64,000 bases of DNA from Trichobilharzia regenti. Taxonomy: Eukaryota > Platyhelminthes > Trematoda > Strigeidida > Schistosomatidae. Of this stretch, positions 1 through 10,998 are shown piece after piece. The translations under genes were made by a program, and so were the position numbers. The stretch is taken from contig OX235265.1 in assembly GCA_944472135.2 (NCBI GenBank), positions 46,969,459-47,033,458 of the forward strand. The letters are read 5' to 3'. Numbering within the stretch: the first letter of the stretch is position 1; every line of letters begins with the position of its first letter. The notes under the pieces were generated by a model, which was not told the DNA's origin, did no database searches, and saw nothing but the letters and a program-made list of their open reading frames with translations.

Positions 1-24
1 CCTATTTGGGACTCGCCATCTGGA
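1..24 (-). ncRNA. Partial hammerhead-ribozyme repeat, cut by the window edge
   Basis: The reverse complement contains the block GCGAGTCCCAAATAGG, which is the stem II region of the Sm-alpha type hammerhead ribozyme of schistosomes. The rest lies outside the window. It faces away from the similar copy that follows, so the two are head to head. Fragment only. Confidence 0.4.
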
Positions 25-30
25 ATGCGG

Positions 31-84
31 GTACATCCAGTGACGAGTCCCAAATAGGACGGAATGCGCTTTGTTCTGGATTCC
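31..84 (+). ncRNA. Degenerate Sm-alpha-like hammerhead ribozyme
   Basis: The sequence shows a stem I pair (ATCCAG with CTGGAT), the near-core TGACGAG, stem II GTCC..GGAC around CAAATA, and then GGAAT where an active ribozyme has GAAA. The order and spacing match the self-cleaving hammerhead of schistosome Sm-alpha repeats. C3 of the core and the GAAA are changed, so cleavage is probably lost. The downstream CTGGATTCCACTACTAG is the usual continuation of this family. Confidence 0.55.
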
Positions 85-119
85 ACTACTAGTCACCATC
101 GAATCAATTAACACCTGAG

Positions 120-290
120 AACCTGATGACCAACAAATATGGAGAAGGAAATGGAGTCATACACTGAAGAGACCATTGAGTGACATAGTCTGACGGTGGG
201 ACCCAAATGAAAAAAGACGAGTCAGAAGTACAACAGTAGAGTGGAGGGGATTGTGCGAGGAGGAATTGTAAGCTCACAGTCAAATTTCAA
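120..290 (+). mobile_element. RTE-type LINE 3' fragment
   Basis: The stretch 'atatggagaaggaaatggagtcatacactgaagagacc..' matches the 3' coding end of the RTE copies at 24.4 kb and 32.7 kb (decayed '[12 protein letters not shown]' and WRR..CEEE-like codons). It is 5' truncated and full of changes, and carries no intact frame. Confidence 0.5.
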
Positions 291-2390
291 CCAAAATAGC
301 CGTTTAAGTATAACTACGTATTTATTTCAAGCATATATGTTGCACCTGAACGTAGCGCGTCAGAGCACTTTGAATTGTTGACGTTAGATGATTGGAGGCA
401 ATCGGCAGGAACCAGAATTCATTGGTTCATGATTTCCAACTTATAACAATTCATGATAAAGGACAACTGGCCTTCGTTAGGATCTATCTTTAGCTTTTGG
501 ATATTCATCTTAATTCAAGGTACTAATGGAGAATGTAACATTAACTGTCTGTTTTCATTGTGATAATTCTTACAATAAATTAAGTATTTAAGCTAAGATT
601 TTAAATAAGAAGCTTAACATGTACTCAATATATTGTAACCTTTAAAATATAAAATAATTAAGGCCAGAAAATACTCAAGGGGGAAAAACAACAGCTGAAG
701 TAATGAAAAGCCAGTCATGTAGTTTAGATTTTTGGGTGTAAATGATTACATAATTGATCAGCGAAAGAAATAACAATATAGTTTAATACTCTCTCTCCCT
801 CTCTCTCTCTCTTCACTTGATGTTGGTATCTTGTTCAGTACTTCCTTAAATTAGTTAGTGTATTGTAGATTGACAATAATGCCTCACGAAACATATGGTC
901 AACATAGAATAATCATTCGATGAAAAGCAGTGGCCAAAACCACATAAAGAGAGAAGAATATGTATCATTTAACTGTGTTCATAATAACAACAATAACTCC
1001 ACTGCTATTCATAATTATTATGACTATTATTATTACTGTTATTACTACTACTACTACCAATTTTCGTTGAAACGTTTATATAATTATCTGTTAAGCAGAA
1101 GATATGCTAATCACAAAAACAACATTCATACAACTACATGAAATTACTACCTAACACTACCTTAATCAATAATACTTGACTCGTAACTAGTACACTCACG
1201 CACACACACACACACGCCTTGGAAATGCGAAGCTAAACTGTAGTGACTTTGATAGCAATGGTGGGAAATAAGAAAGAAAAGCCAAGAATTAACAAACAAG
1301 ACACGGTAGACAAATAATAACAATAATAATAATAACAACAACACAGCTAAAAGGTAACAGCAATTTGAAGAGTATTCACTCAATTCAGAAGGAGAAGGAG
1401 AAGAAGACAAAAACTACATGGAAAATGATAACAGGATATTTTTGTTTCTCTTCTCATAGATAGTTCAGCTAAAAAACCAGAACACAGAATCGCCTGTTTT
1501 TTTTCTTTTTAGGCTGCTTACAATTTGGCGCGTTACAAACAGTAAAAAAAAACACAACAACAACAACATTTGGATTAGTAAAACAAAATAAAAATAAAAA
1601 GCTGTATTGACATTCAACACTTGTAAGAGGATGAAACATAGAAAGCCATAAGAGAAATTGAGAAACAAACAACAGTAACAAACATCACGAAAAAAAAGGA
1701 GGAAAACAAAAAGAAAGTTCTACTAAATTGGGGTGGGGAAATAAGAGAAATCTACTTACGAGACTTCCAGGAATGAAATACCACGTATAATACAACTTTT
1801 AAGTGAGGGAATATGCCTTTTCACAATTATAGACGTGATAAACCATATACACAGGGCGAGAGAGAGAGAGAAAAAGAAAAGCATTTTTAAACCCTCATAT
1901 GATAAAACCTCTTTTATATTATCTGTTAAAATAGAATATAGAAAGGCATTAATCATAATCATCAAAAGTTCTGGTGTTCTACATCTTTCTCATTTCTTCT
2001 TTTTGAAGTGCAACATAGAAAAGAAAAGAAATGAAAAGAAAAAAGTCAAGTTAATTAGAAATTCGGTATCTCATTTATTTCACTTATTATAATGTTTTTT
2101 AAAAATGTACAAAAGTTGTTGTTGGTGGTGTTGTTGGTGTTGTTGAAAGCACCGCTTACCAAATCACAAAAGAAAAAGGATTCCTTCAAGTATTTTTATT
2201 AAACACAAAAGAGGCAAAAAAATGATAAACAAAAAAGTAAAAAGGTTTCTGTCAACAGTATTCTTAAGTGTTTATATTTACTTGCGGATATTTATTTCGT
2301 GTTTTCCCTTATTTTAAACATTTCGCTGTAAGAAAAATAAGGCAAAAATAAGTAAACACTATTTCAGCAATGTTTTCCAGTTCGATTACT
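291..2390. other. Intergenic AT-rich DNA with microsatellites; no gene seen
   Basis: This holds simple repeats (CT at 790-812, ATA/AAT tracts near 1000-1050 and 1315-1335, CA at 1200-1215, AG near 1858-1872) and poly(A)/poly(T) tracts. A short minus-strand remnant of repeat family C lies at 376-415 ('gatgattggaggcaatcggc'). The open frames here are low-complexity and I do not treat them as genes. Confidence 0.5.
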
Positions 2391-2392
2391 GA

Positions 2393-2660
2393 GTGATTTC
2401 AGTTAGAGCACTACTGAGAATCCTGAAGTACTGGACAGCTGTTTCCACCTTCTTTGAAACTCTTCAGAAGTATCCATATATGACGCCACCTACAAAGAAA
2501 TGAAGTTACAGCCTTCAAGTTATAAACTGAACTCCTTGATTATTCTACCGCTTGGACAGAATTCAATGGTTCACCACTTCTAACCTCTGCCATTTCGGCT
2601 GCCAACCAGTGTTATTAGTGACTATTTTTTCTCACACCCAACATGTTGGACCCCACTGGC
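2393..2660 (-). repeat. Repeat family A copy (hammerhead SINE), diverged
   Basis: The plus strand reads 'gtactggacagctgtttcc..', the reverse of the family A block GGACGAAACAGCTGTCCAGTAC, followed by a decayed tRNA-like part ('tctaacctctgccatttc'). The ribozyme core is broken. Confidence 0.5.
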
Positions 2661-2929
2661 CACTACTTTTCAACAGTACTTTAGGCAGCTTTTTCTCTGT
2701 AGTCAATCAGTAGAGAGAACTAGATCAATTAATTCTCCAAAATGTTAATTTGCAGGGATTAGGTTTTTAGTGGTCATTTAAGAGAGAAATCAGATTTAAT
2801 GCAGGAAAGCAGTGTTCTCATTGGTATTGATAGTGATCAAAAGAGACAATTTTTAAAGATACAAAATGATGGTAATGATAGTCAAAAGTTCAATGTAAAC
2901 ATTGATATTTCCACTATACAGAGAACTCC

Positions 2930-3175
2930 TGAAAATCAGGGAGTACTGACAGGGACTCTGAAAACCCCGAATTGACAGAGGTTAGAACTAACGGGGTTAC
3001 TGGATTTTGTACCGGTGGGTATATGTTTAACGAGATCGCCAAGTAAATTCAAGATCCTGGGGTCGATCCCTGACAGAGTCACGAATGCGTACTACCAAAA
3101 AGCTCCCAAACTAGGACGAAGCACCAGTTCAGCACTCATCGATTTTCACTAGTTCTCTAAATGATATCAAACCAA
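2930..3175 (+). repeat. Repeat family A copy, diverged
   Basis: It contains 'cctggggtcgatccctga' (B-box like), then 'gcgtactaccaaaaagctcccaaactaggacgaagcaccagttcagcact', a mutated family A hammerhead, then the family tail 'ttctctaaatgatatcaa'. The CTGANGA core and GAAA are lost. An inverted piece (2930-2960) precedes it. Confidence 0.55.
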
Positions 3176-3594
3176 CAACAGTGGCATAAAAATCATGATT
3201 AAAGTGGTGATTAATAATAATAATAAGAATAATAGCTTCATTCTGGACTAAAGTGTTTATACAATGTATTGAATTCTCAGTATAATTTACTATATAATAT
3301 TTTCTCTTCATCGAGGTTCTTCAAATACAGTTATATCATATGACACAATGTTGTTCGCTCTACAGGATAGACTAATTCTTTATATTTTTTCATTTCTGAC
3401 AAATGTGCATCAGTAGTTTGAAAGCTAAGGAACAGTATGTGTGAGTACATTTTGCAAATCAAGGACAGAATTTCATAGTTAAAACAATAAGACATAAAGA
3501 ACACATGATGTATTGCATTGGATTCAGGTAGCCAAGATATTGAAAAAGATTGTCGTTTATTTAGTTCCTATAAATACGATGACACTACTGAAAC

Positions 3595-4740
3595 GGATTT
3601 TTTATTATTATTATTATTATTCCCCTGCGTTCGGAGTGGAATTTACGGCTTTCTGTTGTCCTCTTCAGTTGGGTCCACGATTAACCAAACTCTCTCATCT
3701 CTTCCTCACCAGATCTCTTCCATATCACCCTAGGGCGACCCACTCATTGCTTCCCATTTGAATTCCATTAGAGCGAAGGCTTGGCGTGTGATGTCATTCA
3801 GCGGCTTCTTCAATCTATGCCCGATACATTTCCACTTTCTCCTACATATTTGTTGAGCGGTCGGGTCCTGGTTTGTTTTGTCACCATTCTTTCTTGTTGC
3901 TTATCCCTTCTGGTTATTTGACCTTTAGTATGAAGCGAAGGGGTCAGCTTTTGATGAAAGTTTATAGTGGCCTGTTGGAAATCCTCTTTGTGACACGCTG
4001 TGGAAGTTTCTGACCCGTATAGAAGCACTGGCTGACTTCACATTGGTGTAGAAAAGCCGAATCCTGTTCCTTTATGCTGAGTACGGAAGATTTCCAAACT
4101 GGTTTCAGGTTGATGAAGGCGTATCTTGCCTTTCCGATTCTGACTTTGACATCTTCGCAAGTAGTTGAAACGACGCTTCCCGGATAAGTGAAGGAAGTGA
4201 CCTCTGCCAAATCTTTCCCGTTGATGGTGATTTGTGCTGGTTGTTGCTGAGGTTCGTTGGCTATCTTCATCACCTCCGTCTTCTCTGTGTTCTCCTACAG
4301 CCCTCTTTTCACTGCCCCTTCAGCCAGTTTGTTGGTTTTCACCTGTAAGTCTTCGAGTTTGTGTGACATTAGACATAAATCATCCACACGCGAAATCCAG
4401 ATCTTCTTGAGCCTTCTTATCGATAGTCCAGAGTATTCCTGATTCCTCACCCCAAATAGCCTGAAGCATAATCCAGTCATACACCCCAACTAAGAATATC
4501 ATCGGTGATAATAGGCACCCAGCCTTGTCTTACTCCTGTATGCACTTTGAATGCTTCAATGAGTCTTCCATTGTAGATCAGCTGACGCGTGGCACTATCA
4601 TATAAACAGCTGTTGAATGAGGTTGATAAAGACTTGGGCACTTTACGCCGTAGCGTTGAAGTAATTCCTGAATTACTTCTTGGTCAACGCTATCTGGTGA
4701 AGGTCTTTTCGATGTCAATGGAATTTAGGTACAGAGAGGT
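3595..4740 (-). mobile_element. RTE-type LINE, 5' truncated and pseudogenised
   Basis: Read on the minus strand, it starts inside the reverse transcriptase domain and runs to the 3' end. Recognisable pieces are a decayed 'QLIYNGRLIEAF..TGVRQG' segment, an EDLDFA.. remnant of the catalytic FADD box, a 'SHKLEDLQVKTNKL' stretch, and the C-terminal 'GKARYAFINLKPVWKSS' segment. Frames are broken several times. It ends in the (TTA)n tract at 3600-3620, as RTE elements of this window do. It is much more diverged than the copies at 12, 18 and 43 kb, so it is older. Confidence 0.75.
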
Positions 4741-4796
4741 TTGTCTGCCATTCTATGCTTTGTACTGAAACAGATAATTAATATATACTTCTGAAG

Positions 4797-5040
4797 GTGC
4801 GTCGGTGGCACAGTGGTTAGTACGCTTGCCGACCATGCACATGGTCCGGGGTTCGATCACCAGCCGACGCATTCCTTTACCTCGATGAGCCATAAATAAT
4901 GCTGGTGAAGAGGAAAGGTTGGGCATGAGGCGAGTAATTCCATCCTGTAAAAATAAACACCACCGCTACAGAAACTTCAAGCCACTAGCTTGAAGCCCTT
5001 TGTTTCACTGGGAACGTGAAGGAAAAATAATAATAAAAAA
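4797..5040 (+). repeat. Repeat family B SINE, full length
   Basis: It starts with a tRNA-like head: GCGTCGGTGGCACAGTGGTTAG (A-box region) and GGTCCGGGGTTCGATCACC (B-box region), closing with CCGACGC, which pairs with the start. The body continues 'cctttacctcgatgagcc..ggttgggcatgaggcgag'. The tail 'ttgaagccctttgtttcactgggaacgtgaaggaaaaataataat' resembles the 3' end of the RTE LINEs here. Confidence 0.8.
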
Positions 5041-5762
5041 TAATACTTCTGAAGGTACTGTCGCAGACTATGATTGTAATTATGAAACTTTACTAGGCAA
5101 ACTAAAATTATCCAATGTTTTAAAGTAACAATAGAACACACCATACACATATAACTTGGTAAACAGAATAAATATAAGTTACTTATAAGTTGCTTGCCTT
5201 ACCCTTTTTTAAAGAAAAATACTTACTTCTTAAGCGATGTAGTCACAAAACTAGATCATATGTAAATGTGTGTGTGTTCGTTGGTGTAGGGGGTGGGTGA
5301 TAGGTGTGTGTGTGTGTGTGAAAACTGACTGCAGCAATATCCACTCCTCGCCAACTTCCTCCCTCCCTCTCTCTCTCTCTCTATCACGCAGATAAATAGA
5401 AAAGTTATCAGTAAAATACAAAAGATATAACTCTCTTCACTAGATCGCAGAAAAAAAAAAACAAGCAAACAACATTTTTTTAGAAGAAAAAAAATCTGTC
5501 ACAAACACAAGTTAAATAATGATAATATTACTTGTTCAAATTTTGGCGCCTAAATATTTCTTTATTTAAAACAAAAAGTGATATTTGATGATACTTTTGA
5601 ACTATCCCTTTCAGTTTTCTTATTGTAGCAGTGTTTGAAGTGTGTAAAGAAGTTGTTTAGAATGGTGAGATTCATGGAATTCAGAGGAGGTAGACAATAG
5701 CAGAGAATCAAGAGAATATCGACGGCGAATAAAGATGTTATTACTCTCTGCACTGTAGTTAC

Positions 5763-5798
<36 letters not shown>

Positions 5799-6105
5799 GA
5801 AGTGTATACAAGTTGGACGATGTGGTGAGGCGACTTGAAATATTTCAAATGCCATATAAATGTTAAAACTATGTTTAACTTTGATATATATATATATATA
5901 TATGACATTTGAACATATTTCCTGTATTTCTTTGTTGTCAAGATTGTTAAATATTGTTCCAATTACTGGCTTGTTTGGTGAATCAGTAGGCTGTGACTTT
6001 ATCTGTTGACTTCATTCAGTAGTCTAATGATTCAATGTTTTTTATGAGTTACTCAGATATTTTATTTGTTGCTAAAGAGACAACATAATTGAAGGAAGAA
6101 CCGTT
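5041..6105. repeat. Intergenic with several microsatellites
   Basis: It contains a GT tract (5265-5322), CT-rich tract (5360-5382), a (TTA)n run at 5761-5798 and a (TA)n run at 5884-5903. No credible coding region; the open frames are products of the repeats. Confidence 0.6.
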
Positions 6106-6107
6106 GT

Positions 6108-6505
6108 ATTATTAGTATTATTTCCTTTAATTCCTAGAGGAAAATAGGGCTTTGGCCGAGCGTCTCCATTGCGTTCAGTTCTCTGCTAAAGTTTTCACCT
6201 GGATCTAAGTCTTCCCACATGCTTTCATCTCGTCTGACGACCAACTCGCCGCTTCCTGTTTGGGTTCCACTCGAGCGATGGCTTGTCTAGTGATGTCACT
6301 TGATGGTTTACTTCCTCAGAGTATGGCCAATCCATCTCCATTTCTTCCTGCCTATTTGTTGCACAATCGGTTTTTACTTGGGTTCGCTCCCAAAGATCAC
6401 TATTGCTGGTCCTTTCTGTCCATCTGATCTTGAGTATTGAGCGAAGACAGTTGTTGATGAAGATCTGTAGTTTGTTTGAGGTGCTCTTTATGACATCGCT
6501 GTACA
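6108..6505 (-). mobile_element. RTE-type LINE 3' fragment
   Basis: The minus strand encodes pieces of the RTE C-terminus: 'TSNKLQIFINNCLRSILKIRW', then '[10 protein letters not shown]..' and 'KRRVGRQ'. It is 5' truncated and carries frameshifts. The tail lies next to 'ttattagtattatttcctttaattcc'. Confidence 0.7.
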
Positions 6506-7135
6506 TGGTGTGATTATAAGAAGAAATATAACGCTTAGTCTAATTATATTCCAAAACTCTGCACATTTTATTCACAAACATTATTTGATAAGTACGTTAA
6601 TTGCTGTTAATATTTTTGTGCATAATTACATTTGTGTAATTTACTTAGTTCAAAAACTTGACAGTATGCTATCGAGATCAGGTCGATTAGCCTTTTTCTA
6701 TGTGACAGCCACTAGGCTATTTAAATTTCCATCCATTATGACGCTTCTATCCTTGGATCGTAAAATGAACTCACGCGAACTTTTGATTGACTTCAAACTT
6801 ACCACCGTTCGCTTTAGGAAGGAAATGAAGGTGGGTGGGGGAAATGTCATAGATTACTGATTCTTGTTGTGCATAGAATGACCTTTAGTCATCCCAAATA
6901 CTCTCAGTGAATATATACTTGAATATTTTGAAACCGGCAGTAGATATTTTGCAGGAATTACGTAGAAAAATCCGTTTTGTATTTAAACATATTTACCAGA
7001 ATAAAGTTGATATTATTATTAAGCAATGGATTTTCAGACAATAAGATTTAATTCCGCCTTACCTGTACAACTGAGTTACTGAGACTTACATAATGATAAA
7101 ATAAAGGTAACAGAGCTGACGGCCAATATCCAACA
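6506..7135. other. Intergenic; nothing recognised
   Basis: AT-rich sequence with a 116-codon open frame at 6510-6860 that resembles no family I know and shows no domain or splice context. Treated as chance. Confidence 0.35.
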
Positions 7136-7137
7136 TA

Positions 7138-7500
7138 CTGTCTTCCTTTTTTTGGATTGGAAACTTGTCAGTAACTAGCGTAATGCGTCTAGTTCAATCT
7201 TTGGTGCAAACTGGATTCTATCACTCAAGTTTGCAGTGCAACCACCATGCTAGGTGGCTTGCCGTCACAGTGTACTGTGAATTGTCGGTATTAAATGGTT
7301 AAAGGCAGTTGACAGGAAGCCTTCAATCTAGGTTTCGTGCTTGTTAGCATTTATCATCAAAGCGTACCTGCAAGCGTGAAGGAACTCATATCCCCTCTGA
7401 GATTCGAACCCAATTCACCCAGTGCTGCAGTCAGAGACGTTATCACTTAGCTATGTGGGCTCGTGACTGATCTCCTGTACCAGCAATTCACAATGCACTG
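7138..7500 (-). repeat. Repeat family C (tRNA-derived) copy
   Basis: On the minus strand it reads 'gagcccacatagctaagtgataacgtctctgactgcagc..gggttcgaatctcagagg', with an A box (TAGCTAAGTGATAACG) and a B box (GGGTTCGAATC). The tail 'cttgtcagtaactagcg..aaacctagattgaagg' follows. It forms an inverted pair with the next copy. Confidence 0.6.
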
Positions 7501-7868
7501 TGATGCCGAGCCACCTAGCATGATGGCCATTTCACAAACTTGATTGATAGAATTCAGTCTACACCAAAGAAATGACTAGACAGTTTTCACTAGTTACTTA
7601 CCACTGTTCAATCAAAGCATCCAATACAGTCCTACACGAGGTCAATCATCAGCCAGAATAGCTCATTTGTGGTAACGTCTCTGACTGCAGCAATGGTTGA
7701 CACGGGTTGGAATCTCAGAAGGGAAATGAGCTCCTTCGCGGGTGCAGGTACACCTTGCTGATGAGTGCCAGCAGGCACGAAACCTAGGTTGAAGTCTTCC
7801 TGAAGCTGATTGCCTCCAACCATCTAATAGGAACAATACTCTCCTCCTACTGATTTTCATTTACGAGT
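7485..7868 (+). repeat. Repeat family C copy, inverted relative to its neighbour
   Basis: The segment 7485-7620 ('caattcacaatgcactgtgatgccgagccacctagcatgatggc..') is the inverse of 7140-7295. It continues into 'tagctcatttgtggtaacgtctctgactgcagc' and a B-box-like 'cgggttggaatctcag', ending in 'gattgcctccaaccatctaatagg'. A partial third copy is at 29.87-30.01 kb. Confidence 0.6.
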
Positions 7869-8860
7869 TTCTTTTCCTTAATTTAAGGCACAGTGATACC
7901 TACAGAAAGCACATGTATATATTTACATATATCCGATTTTGAGGGTTCGTTTGAAGCCTTAATTACAAACAGAACGAGTACCGACTAGATATCCAATATC
8001 CATTGCGATCCATCAACCGAAATAGATATGATAAACAAAATACACCTACTGACCAATTATTTGTACAATAAGTTCTGTATGTCACAATCACTGACTTCAA
8101 AATAGGCTTTAAACGGAATTTCATTGTGTCGAAACCATAAATTAAACGTATCATCTTACGTGAAGCATGACTCGAAGTGAAGTCGTTTGGTGAAGACGAA
8201 ACCTTAAAGCATACTGAATTTAATGGTACATTCAAGATATGAACTCTTCCTGTCACGTGTATGTGAATTTTTAAACACTATCAGAGTGACTTCGGATGTG
8301 TGCCTGTTTACTTCCGATAAACAAAAGGCACAACTGGCGCTGTAAACAGGAACAAATCTATCTTCTGGATAAGTTATAACAATAGCAACTCTTAGTCTCT
8401 TGTTTAAAGAGTGTGATACATCGTCTCCTGTGAAGATAAGCTGGATGAAAAAGGCTTCTTGCAGACTGTACCAGCGTCCTTTTCATTACTGTAATTTTTC
8501 GTGAACCGCCAAATCATTTGATTCTCCTTGATGATTAATGAACAACTGAGAAAAAATCGATTATGACCTCAGGTTAAACAAAGTCTACGCTGGATGATCA
8601 CTTGACGGAGAAAGTGAATTGGATATCAGAAAAATCGGAGCTGTTCGAGATACACTAAAATGGCCCTAAATTTCACCGTTTATGCTTCAAAACATGAAAA
8701 TAAAGGATATGTACTTAGTGCAACTGAACATTTTAAATGGGTAATAAAAACTTACGTGGAAATCTTTTTCATTTGGCCATTCCTGTCACTTTTTTTGTTT
8801 CTCTTCGTCCCAAATGTATCACAGGACGTCAAGTTTCGAAACTGCGGTAGAGGTGAATTT
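7869..8860. other. Intergenic; nothing recognised
   Basis: No repeat family or domain was recognised. A frame at 8660-8947 begins with a plausible hydrophobic stretch but runs into a minus-strand SINE at its 3' end, so it is unlikely to be a gene. Confidence 0.3.
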
Positions 8861-8865
8861 TTTTC

Positions 8866-9015
8866 AAAGGTTAGGGTTGCTAGTCTCACTTCCATCCTTC
8901 CCTCTTCTCCAAGCTTACTGCCATCTAGTACATTAAGAAGTGTTTAGGGCGCATTGACCAGGAATCGAACCCACACCTCCTACATGTCTGATGAATTTTC
9001 TACCAGTGAATCCCT
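8866..9015 (-). repeat. Repeat family B SINE, partial
   Basis: The plus strand reads 'ggttagggttgctagtctca..ccttccctcttctcc..gcgcattgaccaggaatcgaaccc', the reverse of the family B body and B box. The A-box end is decayed. Confidence 0.55.
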
Positions 9016-9066
9016 GGCACATTTCCTATTGCTCTGGACCTTGTACTAAGCAATTCTAGGCTTCTA

Positions 9067-10013
9067 ATGGAGATATCTTTGAATCGTAGAAAAAGAACAA
9101 AGTTGAAGCATGCAATCGACGAAACATCTTCCCACTGTCAATATGTTGATGACATATTTGTAGTGTGCAACAATGAAAGTCATGCTTCCTACCTACCCAG
9201 ATTATTCAACGACGCACATACAAATATTAGATTTACTACAGAAATTGAAAATGATGGAAAGTTCCATTTCCTTGACATTGCCATGCAAAGCCTAGAAGAT
9301 GGTAGTCTCCAGAGGTCAATTTACCAAAAGCTGACATGGAATGGAAAATACTTACATTTTAATAGCTTTTGTTCAAATAGCTTTAAACGCGGACTAGTCA
9401 AGACTCGGTACTATAGAGCGAGAAGAATTGCTCTATAGAGAAATTAGAGCAAGAATTTGAGTTTCTTGAATAGATGTTGAAGAGCAATGGTTACCCTCAA
9501 AGGTTCATCAACAAATATGGAAGATCCAAAGTCTCAAATGTAAAACAAATCACAGTGGATAAAAAGCCAATCTGCATTCAACTTGATTATAAAGATGAAA
9601 ACATTGTAGCAATGGTCAACAGCAGGCTGAGTATATCACTAGCCAGATCCTATCCTGCAGCTAAGCTCGTCGCCGTCAATCAAACAGCCTGCTCTTTGGT
9701 GCAATCAAAAATCGATCGATATCCTTTCCATGTTAAGTCCAACTGTATACACAAACTTACATGTATCCGCGGGAGTAGTTACATTGGAAGAAAAGATAGA
9801 AGGGCATATCTACGATTTTCTGAACATGTACCAAAAAACTTACGTCTAAAGGGAACCAATATTTTAAAGAATGTCATCGCCAGGCATCTCTTTGACATGA
9901 GTCATGAGGTGGACATCGGAAAGTCGTTCAAAATTATCAGTAGGCAAAAGAGTTCAATTCTCCTTATGTTTGCTGAAGCCATTTCCACCAAGCGCCTGAA
10001 ACCTGATCTGTGA
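9067..10013 (+). pseudogene. Penelope-like element: RT C-terminal part and GIY-YIG-type endonuclease, broken
   Basis: Two consecutive frames belong to one element. The first (9067-9438) has the RT catalytic box in 'CQYVDDIFVVC', then 'GKFHFLDIAMQ..DGSLQRSIYQK' and 'FKRGLVKTRYYRARRI', all typical of Penelope-like reverse transcriptases. A stop and frame change separate it from the second (9474-10013), which opens with 'SNGYPQRFIN' and ends with a Cys- and 'SSYIGRKDRRAYLRFSEHVPKNLR' region. This matches the GIY-YIG endonuclease that Penelope-like elements place after the RT. The 5' half of the RT is missing. The split frame makes it non-functional. Penelope-like elements are known to carry minimal hammerhead ribozymes, which is relevant to the repeats elsewhere in this window. 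Confidence 0.8.
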
Positions 10014-10320
10014 CTTCAGAAAGAAACAGTTATCAGTCTTTCTTTGCCCTGGTAACTGGATATTTTCATCTCTCTTTCATCTGAATGCGAAATGCTAAAA
10101 GTTTCCATTGTGTATGATTATTATTGTTCGGAATAGTGTTTGATATTATATATATAATTACTGTATGCATATGCTGATCTATTGATTTTTGTTTAAAATG
10201 AACTCTGTTCAAGTATGTTAAAACTGTTTTTGTAGATATATTTAATAATGTCTTTGCCCTGTAAGCAGCTGACGAGAAGGTGACGAAATAAAAGATGGTA
10301 CCACTTTATTCTCCTAAAAC
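10014..10320 (+). mobile_element. 3' region of the Penelope-like element
   Basis: Non-coding sequence follows the endonuclease stop. It ends in 'gcagctgacgagaaggtgacgaaataaaagatgg', which contains CTGACGAG and CGAAA in hammerhead order but with a very poor stem II. It may be the relic of the hammerhead that such elements carry. Confidence 0.35.
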
Positions 10321-10906
10321 TTTAGTTCTTGTTTTGTTCAAATTCATAGAAAGGCATTGGGAAAACTATGAATATTTATTCCATTCATTGTTGAAATTCT
10401 GACTTTCAACTCTGTGTACCACATACACATATGAATGGATCTAAATAACTGAATAAGAAAAAAATTGTAGTTTTTGTTTTTTAAGGAAACATGTTTCACA
10501 TTTACATTATTTTATCAGTCAACCAAACAGTCTTAAACAAGTTTCACTAGACTTAAAGATTTAATACAGTGTTCACTTGTTGTTGTTTCACCAGTTTATT
10601 TTTTCTTCTTTTCAGTAAGGACATTCATTAAACTTGAATTTAAGCATAGACATCAGCCTTCAGGACAGTTCTTCAGTATCCCGGGTAAATTTCCACTTTA
10701 GCTATGGAATAATCATAGGAATTAAAGAGACAGATTTTTCGCTGTTGAAGTTAACATCTTGTCATTCTTAAAAATATAAATCAATATTTATTCTAAAACA
10801 AAACTCACCTGTTTTTTGTCACTAATGTCGCGGCGTCAATTCGAGTTAAGCATATATGAAAGATACAGTGATGATTAGGGAAATGTTCTATTTTTGTTTA
10901 CAAAAG

Positions 10907-10998
<92 letters not shown>

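Noticed and set aside
1162..1410. Leu-rich frames near 1.2-1.7 kb as small membrane proteins
   Set aside because: Derived from ATA/AAT and AAC microsatellites read on the minus strand.
5881..5903. TATA-box promoters at TA-rich runs
   Set aside because: TA runs are microsatellites here, with no transcript start or gene nearby.
8660..8947. 95-codon frame with hydrophobic segment as a membrane protein
   Set aside because: Its 3' third is a minus-strand SINE, and there is no supporting context.
10275..10310. Hammerhead ribozyme after the Penelope-like element
   Set aside because: CTGACGAG and CGAAA are present in order, but stem II does not pair; kept only as a possible relic in the element's 3' region.
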